Source: an uncultured Lachnospiraceae bacterium (GTDB lineage Bacteria; Bacillota; Clostridia; Lachnospirales; Lachnospiraceae). Taken from it: a stretch of DNA of 34,704 nucleotides. Of the stretch, positions 31,288 through 34,704 are shown piece after piece (within the stretch, counting starts at the first letter, position 1; the number at the start of each line of letters is the position of its first letter). Below the pieces are notes generated by a model, which saw only the letters and a list, made by a program, of their open reading frames with translations, was not told where the DNA came from and did no database searches. The stretch lies in the NCBI GenBank assembly GCA_910576895.1, contig CAJTJZ010000031.1, forward strand, positions 3,866 through 38,569. Reading direction: 5' to 3'. Both the position numbers and the translations under genes were made by a program.

Positions 31288-31845
31288 GAATAGAAAATTG
31301 AACCAGTTTTGACGAGTAAAAATTTTTTCGGAAAAGATCTCCCAAAAGAAGCCTTTCCAGAACTACTATCTTTATTGAAAAAGTAGAAGATAAGAGATAT
31401 CAAAGTTATCTTACATATTCTGGTCATGTCTTGCTGATGACAAGAATCCTTTCCTCTTTATTTTACATCTTGGCAGAAAAACTATTTCTTAAGAAAATGT
31501 GAAAATCAAATTTACTTGTCAGAGTTGTCAAAAAATGAAATGTGCTTGTGTTTTTTGACAAAACATGATATAATTCGATTTGAATTTCAAAATGATATAT
31601 TTCATTCATATTATGTCATATATTATTTTAAAATGGTAATATTTTTATCTAATACAGCCTCCGACAGATTGCAGTGGAGCAGATTTGCTTTTGCACCATA
31701 ATGCAAAAATGTTAGTGGTATTTTTTAAAGTAATGTGCCAGAAATTTTTTGTTTTTTTCAGTGTATAAAATGACTTGACACATTACTTAAATTGTGTTAT
31801 GAAAGGTTCTATAAAAAATGTATTTTTAATGAGGAGGAACAATAA
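31288..31845 (+). other. 558-bp gene-free region before the GTPase genes
   Basis: No convincing gene. Contents seen: an extended -10 promoter, TGATATAAT at 31566-31574 with TTGTGT 17 nt upstream; a hairpin TTTTGCA/TGCAAAA at 31689-31708; a long inverted repeat at 31728-31788; a TTGACA box inside its right arm; and AGGAGG before the GTPase start. A 61-codon open frame at 31516-31701 spans the promoter and has no ribosome binding site, so it is not called. The region could carry a small RNA of roughly 150 nt from the 31569 promoter. Confidence 0.5.
31728..31788. repeat. Long inverted repeat upstream of the dynamin-like GTPase
   Basis: Arms AAGTAATGTGCCA (31728-31740) and TGACACATTACTT (31776-31788) are complementary at 12 of 13 positions, separated by 35 nt of T-rich sequence. 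The right arm overlaps TTGACA (31775-31780), which with TTATGA 16 nt downstream could be the promoter of the GTPase operon. The structure is therefore placed like a two-site operator. Confidence 0.65.
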
Positions 31846-34131
31846 ATGGGTAATATTTCAGAGCAAATTGATGACATTATTACCAAGAGGAAAGAACAGC
31901 TTAAATATATAGAAAATGCAAGAGAAATGGCAGAGATCGTTTTGGAAAATATGAATACATTTAAAGATTTTCAAAATGAAATCAGAGATAATCTTGCAAC
32001 ATTTCCAGTAGTTGATGGAGATTTTGATGTTGCTGGTTCTATAGAAAGTATTTCAACAGAGGAATTTTTTAAATTGCATAAAAGTTATGTATGTGAGTTG
32101 GAACGACTTATTCAGCGTTTAAATCGTAATAATCTTAATATTAGTTTTATTGGACGTACTGGTCAGGGCAAAAGTCTTGCAATGCAAAATATCAGTGGTT
32201 TAGATTCTTCTGTAATACCTTCATCAAATAGAGGAGATTGTACAGGAGCAAAGTCTATTGTAACAAACTCAGACAGTAATCTTGTAAATGCCCAAATTCA
32301 TTTTTATCAGAAAGAGGAAATAGTAGATATTGTAAATCAATATTTATTGAAGCTTACAGATGGTCGCCGTTTTATAAAAGACGTATCAGATATTCCAGCG
32401 ATTAAAACAAAAGAGTTAAGAAAAAATTTATATAAGCGTAAAAATGAAACGGTGAAAGAAGAAGATTGGTTAGATCATCTTTGTAAGTATGTGGAACATT
32501 ATAATGATTATATTGACGATCTTGGTAGCGTAAAAGTAGTTACGGAAGAAGAAATTGAATATTATATTGCTCAATATTCCAGCACAAATGCAGAAGAAAA
32601 ATATTATAAATATCTTGGGGTAAAACTTGCCGATATTAGTACCCATTTTCTTAATAAAGACGTTGGGAAAATTGTATTAGTTGATACAATTGGCATTGGT
32701 GCAACTTCATTGGGAATTGAAGAAGAAATGTTGAAAGCTGTTGAGAATGATAGTGATGCAATTATATTTATATTTCGTCCAGACAGTAAACGCGGCAGAA
32801 TTAGTGATAATGAAGTTAATATAATAAGAAATATTGCTGAAAGAATTTCACCTGAATACACGAAAGAAATGTTTTTTTGGGTAATTAACAGAGTAGAAAC
32901 AGGAGACAGTGGAGATAATGTAAATCAAGTAAATGACGTGATTCAGACGATTAGACAACGAAATTATCCAATAGCAGATGTATTCAATGTTAATTGTTCT
33001 TCAAAAGCAGAGGTAGAAAATAGACTTTTGATTCCTGTCTTAAAACAGCTTTCCTCAAGAATTCAAGATGTAGATATGTTTCTTGTAGATAGGTTAAATC
33101 AAACAGGAGAACGGTTGTATCAAATGTATTCCCAGATTTGTCAGGAAACGGATCGTGCGTTTGCAAGTTCTGCCAATGAAGATTTAAAACGTAAATTTTA
33201 CCGTAAAATTAATCCTACTATAAAAAAAGGATTATTAAATGAGCTTCGTAAACTATATCTTGAAGATTATAATAATCTTCGTCAGATGCCTTGTGAAGAA
33301 TTGATGGATGCTGCTAGTGGAAAATTTAAAAATATTATTAAATCAGTTCCTACAAAGGAAACAGTAATGGATCTTCTTAGTTATGGCGATGCAAATCAAT
33401 TTAATGCCTACGAAGCTTGTACTAATATTATGAGGATGCAGATTATTGATGATTTTACAGAATTAAATAATGTACTGAATAAAATTGTGGAGAGAATGAA
33501 AGATCAGGTACTTCATATTTTTACAGATTTTGACAAAGGAAAACTTGGACTGATATATCCATTGGGAGAATCTTCAGATGAGTGGATTGATGGTTTTCTT
33601 AATTTAGTGGAGGGTGAAAAAAATTATCCGTTTTTGTCAAGTGCTCTTAGAAAATTTCAATCTTATACAATTAATGTTCAGGGATTTTTAATTCATGAAA
33701 TTCGAGAACAACTTGATCCAATTGATATTTCTTTGCCAAGACCTGATGGTAGTTCAAGTGTTCCCCAAATTTCTGGCTCTATGGCTCAACCAGAATTAGT
33801 TGCAGATGAGATTATTGAATGGCTTAAAACTTATGCAGAGGATGTACATGACAATATAGAAATAACATTAAAGGATGTGTATAAAACTCCAAATCGTTCC
33901 ATGTTTGCTGCTATTAAAGATTTGTATGACCGCATTACGTATACGATGGCTGATAATGAAAGCAAAATTGCTGAAGAATGGCGGTATCTTTATGAAGATT
34001 GGATGCATCTAATTTGGAAAGATGAGTACCAGCAGCAGAGTGCTGTGAAAGTAATTGCAGAACAATGGAATGATGTTGTATCTAAATTGAAAGAGATAAA
34101 TAAACGGGAGTATTTTATTATTAGGAATTGA
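31846..34131 (+). CDS. Dynamin-like large GTPase
   Basis: 761 residues, GGAGG before the ATG. A helical N-terminal region (1-95, with possible coiled coil) precedes a GTPase domain: G1/P-loop GRTGQGKS (103-110), a TGAKSIVT segment likely carrying the switch-I threonine, G3 DTIG (280-283) in IVLVDTIGIGATSLG, and a G4-like NRVE (348-351) in FFWVINRVETGD, where canonical GTPases have NKxD. The remaining 400 residues are almost entirely helical, like a dynamin stalk. No transmembrane segment is seen. It is followed 9 nt later by a second P-loop GTPase gene, so the pair is one operon. Bacterial dynamin-like proteins act in membrane remodelling or phage defence; which applies here is not shown by the sequence. 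Confidence 0.75.
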   Translation: MGNISEQIDDIITKRKEQLKYIENAREMAEIVLENMNTFKDFQNEIRDNLATFPVVDGDFDVAGSIESISTEEFFKLHKSYVCELERLIQRLNRNNLNISFIGRTGQGKSLAMQNISGLDSSVIPSSNRGDCTGAKSIVTNSDSNLVNAQIHFYQKEEIVDIVNQYLLKLTDGRRFIKDVSDIPAIKTKELRKNLYKRKNETVKEEDWLDHLCKYVEHYNDYIDDLGSVKVVTEEEIEYYIAQYSSTNAEEKYYKYLGVKLADISTHFLNKDVGKIVLVDTIGIGATSLGIEEEMLKAVENDSDAIIFIFRPDSKRGRISDNEVNIIRNIAERISPEYTKEMFFWVINRVETGDSGDNVNQVNDVIQTIRQRNYPIADVFNVNCSSKAEVENRLLIPVLKQLSSRIQDVDMFLVDRLNQTGERLYQMYSQICQETDRAFASSANEDLKRKFYRKINPTIKKGLLNELRKLYLEDYNNLRQMPCEELMDAASGKFKNIIKSVPTKETVMDLLSYGDANQFNAYEACTNIMRMQIIDDFTELNNVLNKIVERMKDQVLHIFTDFDKGKLGLIYPLGESSDEWIDGFLNLVEGEKNYPFLSSALRKFQSYTINVQGFLIHEIREQLDPIDISLPRPDGSSSVPQISGSMAQPELVADEIIEWLKTYAEDVHDNIEITLKDVYKTPNRSMFAAIKDLYDRITYTMADNESKIAEEWRYLYEDWMHLIWKDEYQQQSAVKVIAEQWNDVVSKLKEINKREYFIIRN

Positions 34132-34140
34132 GGAAATCAT

Positions 34141-34704
34141 ATGAATGTGATAAATGTGATGATGTTTGGTGGCAGAAGGTGTGGAAAGACTAGCGTGATT
34201 GCTGCAATGAAAGGCTGTTTTCAAAATGTATTTGGGGAAAATACAAATTTGGATATTGCTATTTCTGATATGGCAACAATGGATGTAATTGATGAAAAAA
34301 ATACGGAAATTAGTCAGTATTTTGCCAATAAAACACGCAGCATTGTGATGAATAAATCATATGCTGCAACGTAAGGTCTTATGGAATATAAGCTGAATAT
34401 TTTTATAAAAGGAAAAAATAGTAAGACAACTTTAAACCTTTGTGATTTTCCAGGAGAATGGCTGGATAAGAACCATCAGGATGAACAGAAAACACTTCAA
34501 GATAAAATGAAACATTGTAATATTATTATGATTGCTATTGACACAGTTTACTTGATGGAAAAAGCAGCGAACCACAAAGCTGAATTTGTTGGTCAGTATA
34601 ATGAAAGAAGAAATTATTGTCAGTATATTGCTAATATGGTTAAAGAGTTTTTTCAGGTTGCTGATGGAGAATATACAGTGGCAAGAATGGATCAGGAAGA
34701 TGGA
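34141..34704 (+). pseudogene. Second P-loop GTPase (DO-GTPase-like), interrupted by an in-frame TAA and truncated by the window
   Basis: From ATG 34141 the frame encodes INVMMFGGRRCGKTSVIAAM with a Walker A motif (GGRRCGKT), then stops at TAA 34372-34374 after 77 codons. The same frame continues without further stops to the window end: GLMEYKLNIFIKG, TTLNLCDFPGEWLDKN (a DxPG switch-II motif), CNIIMIAIDTVYLMEK. One protein is clearly split by a single stop, most simply CAA (Gln) to TAA. TAAGG overlaps the stop and is followed 4 nt later by ATG 34381, so reinitiation could yield a second polypeptide. The P-loop style and DFPGEW resemble predicted bacterial double-GTPase (DO-GTPase) families. 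The gene may be a pseudogene. Confidence 0.65.

Noticed and set aside
31516..31701. 61-codon open frame in the gap before the GTPase operon
   Set aside because: No ribosome binding site, it spans a good extended -10 promoter, and its composition is non-protein-like; probably chance.

Overview
The window looks like chromosome of a low-G+C, spore-forming anaerobic Firmicute, most likely a Lachnospiraceae-type Clostridia. This is inferred from the strongly AT-rich sequence, AGGAGG-type ribosome binding sites, dipicolinate synthase genes (dpaA/dpaB) behind a sigma-K-like promoter, and Lys-rich Big_2 cell-surface proteins. No rRNA or tRNA gene and no CRISPR array was seen.

Layout. 1-7,016 (+): 3' part of an arylsulfate sulfotransferase, glyA, a LUD-domain protein, a secreted amidase, a topoisomerase III and a left-handed beta-helix protein translationally coupled to it. 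7,044-12,445 (-): a small membrane protein, a PcrA/UvrD helicase and a queuosine/preQ0 operon (queD-folE-queC-queF) behind a near-consensus promoter; queE is absent. 12,498-15,514 (+): thiE, thiD, a helical hypothetical protein and a HAD phosphatase.

15,635-22,100 is the accessory, scarred part. It holds an orphan serine recombinase, a GtrB-like glycosyltransferase broken at an 8-T run, an IS5/IS1182-type element joined to the decayed 3' end of a putative acyltransferase, a PIN/AbrB toxin-antitoxin pair with a palindrome at its start site, a second copy of the acyltransferase 3' end, a second copy of the gpmI promoter region, a Big_2-esterase and a MarR regulator.

22,170-31,287 returns to core functions: gpmI, a Big_2 surface protein followed by a decayed copy of part of itself, a large wall amidase, a DegV protein, a small Cys-rich protein, dpaB/dpaA and a DUF1622 membrane protein.

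31,288-34,704 is a second accessory segment: a 558-bp non-coding leader with a long inverted repeat, a 761-residue dynamin-like GTPase, and a second P-loop GTPase gene interrupted by an in-frame TAA and running off the window. This two-GTPase module is the best candidate for an unusual, possibly defence-related, system. That role is inference from domain make-up only.
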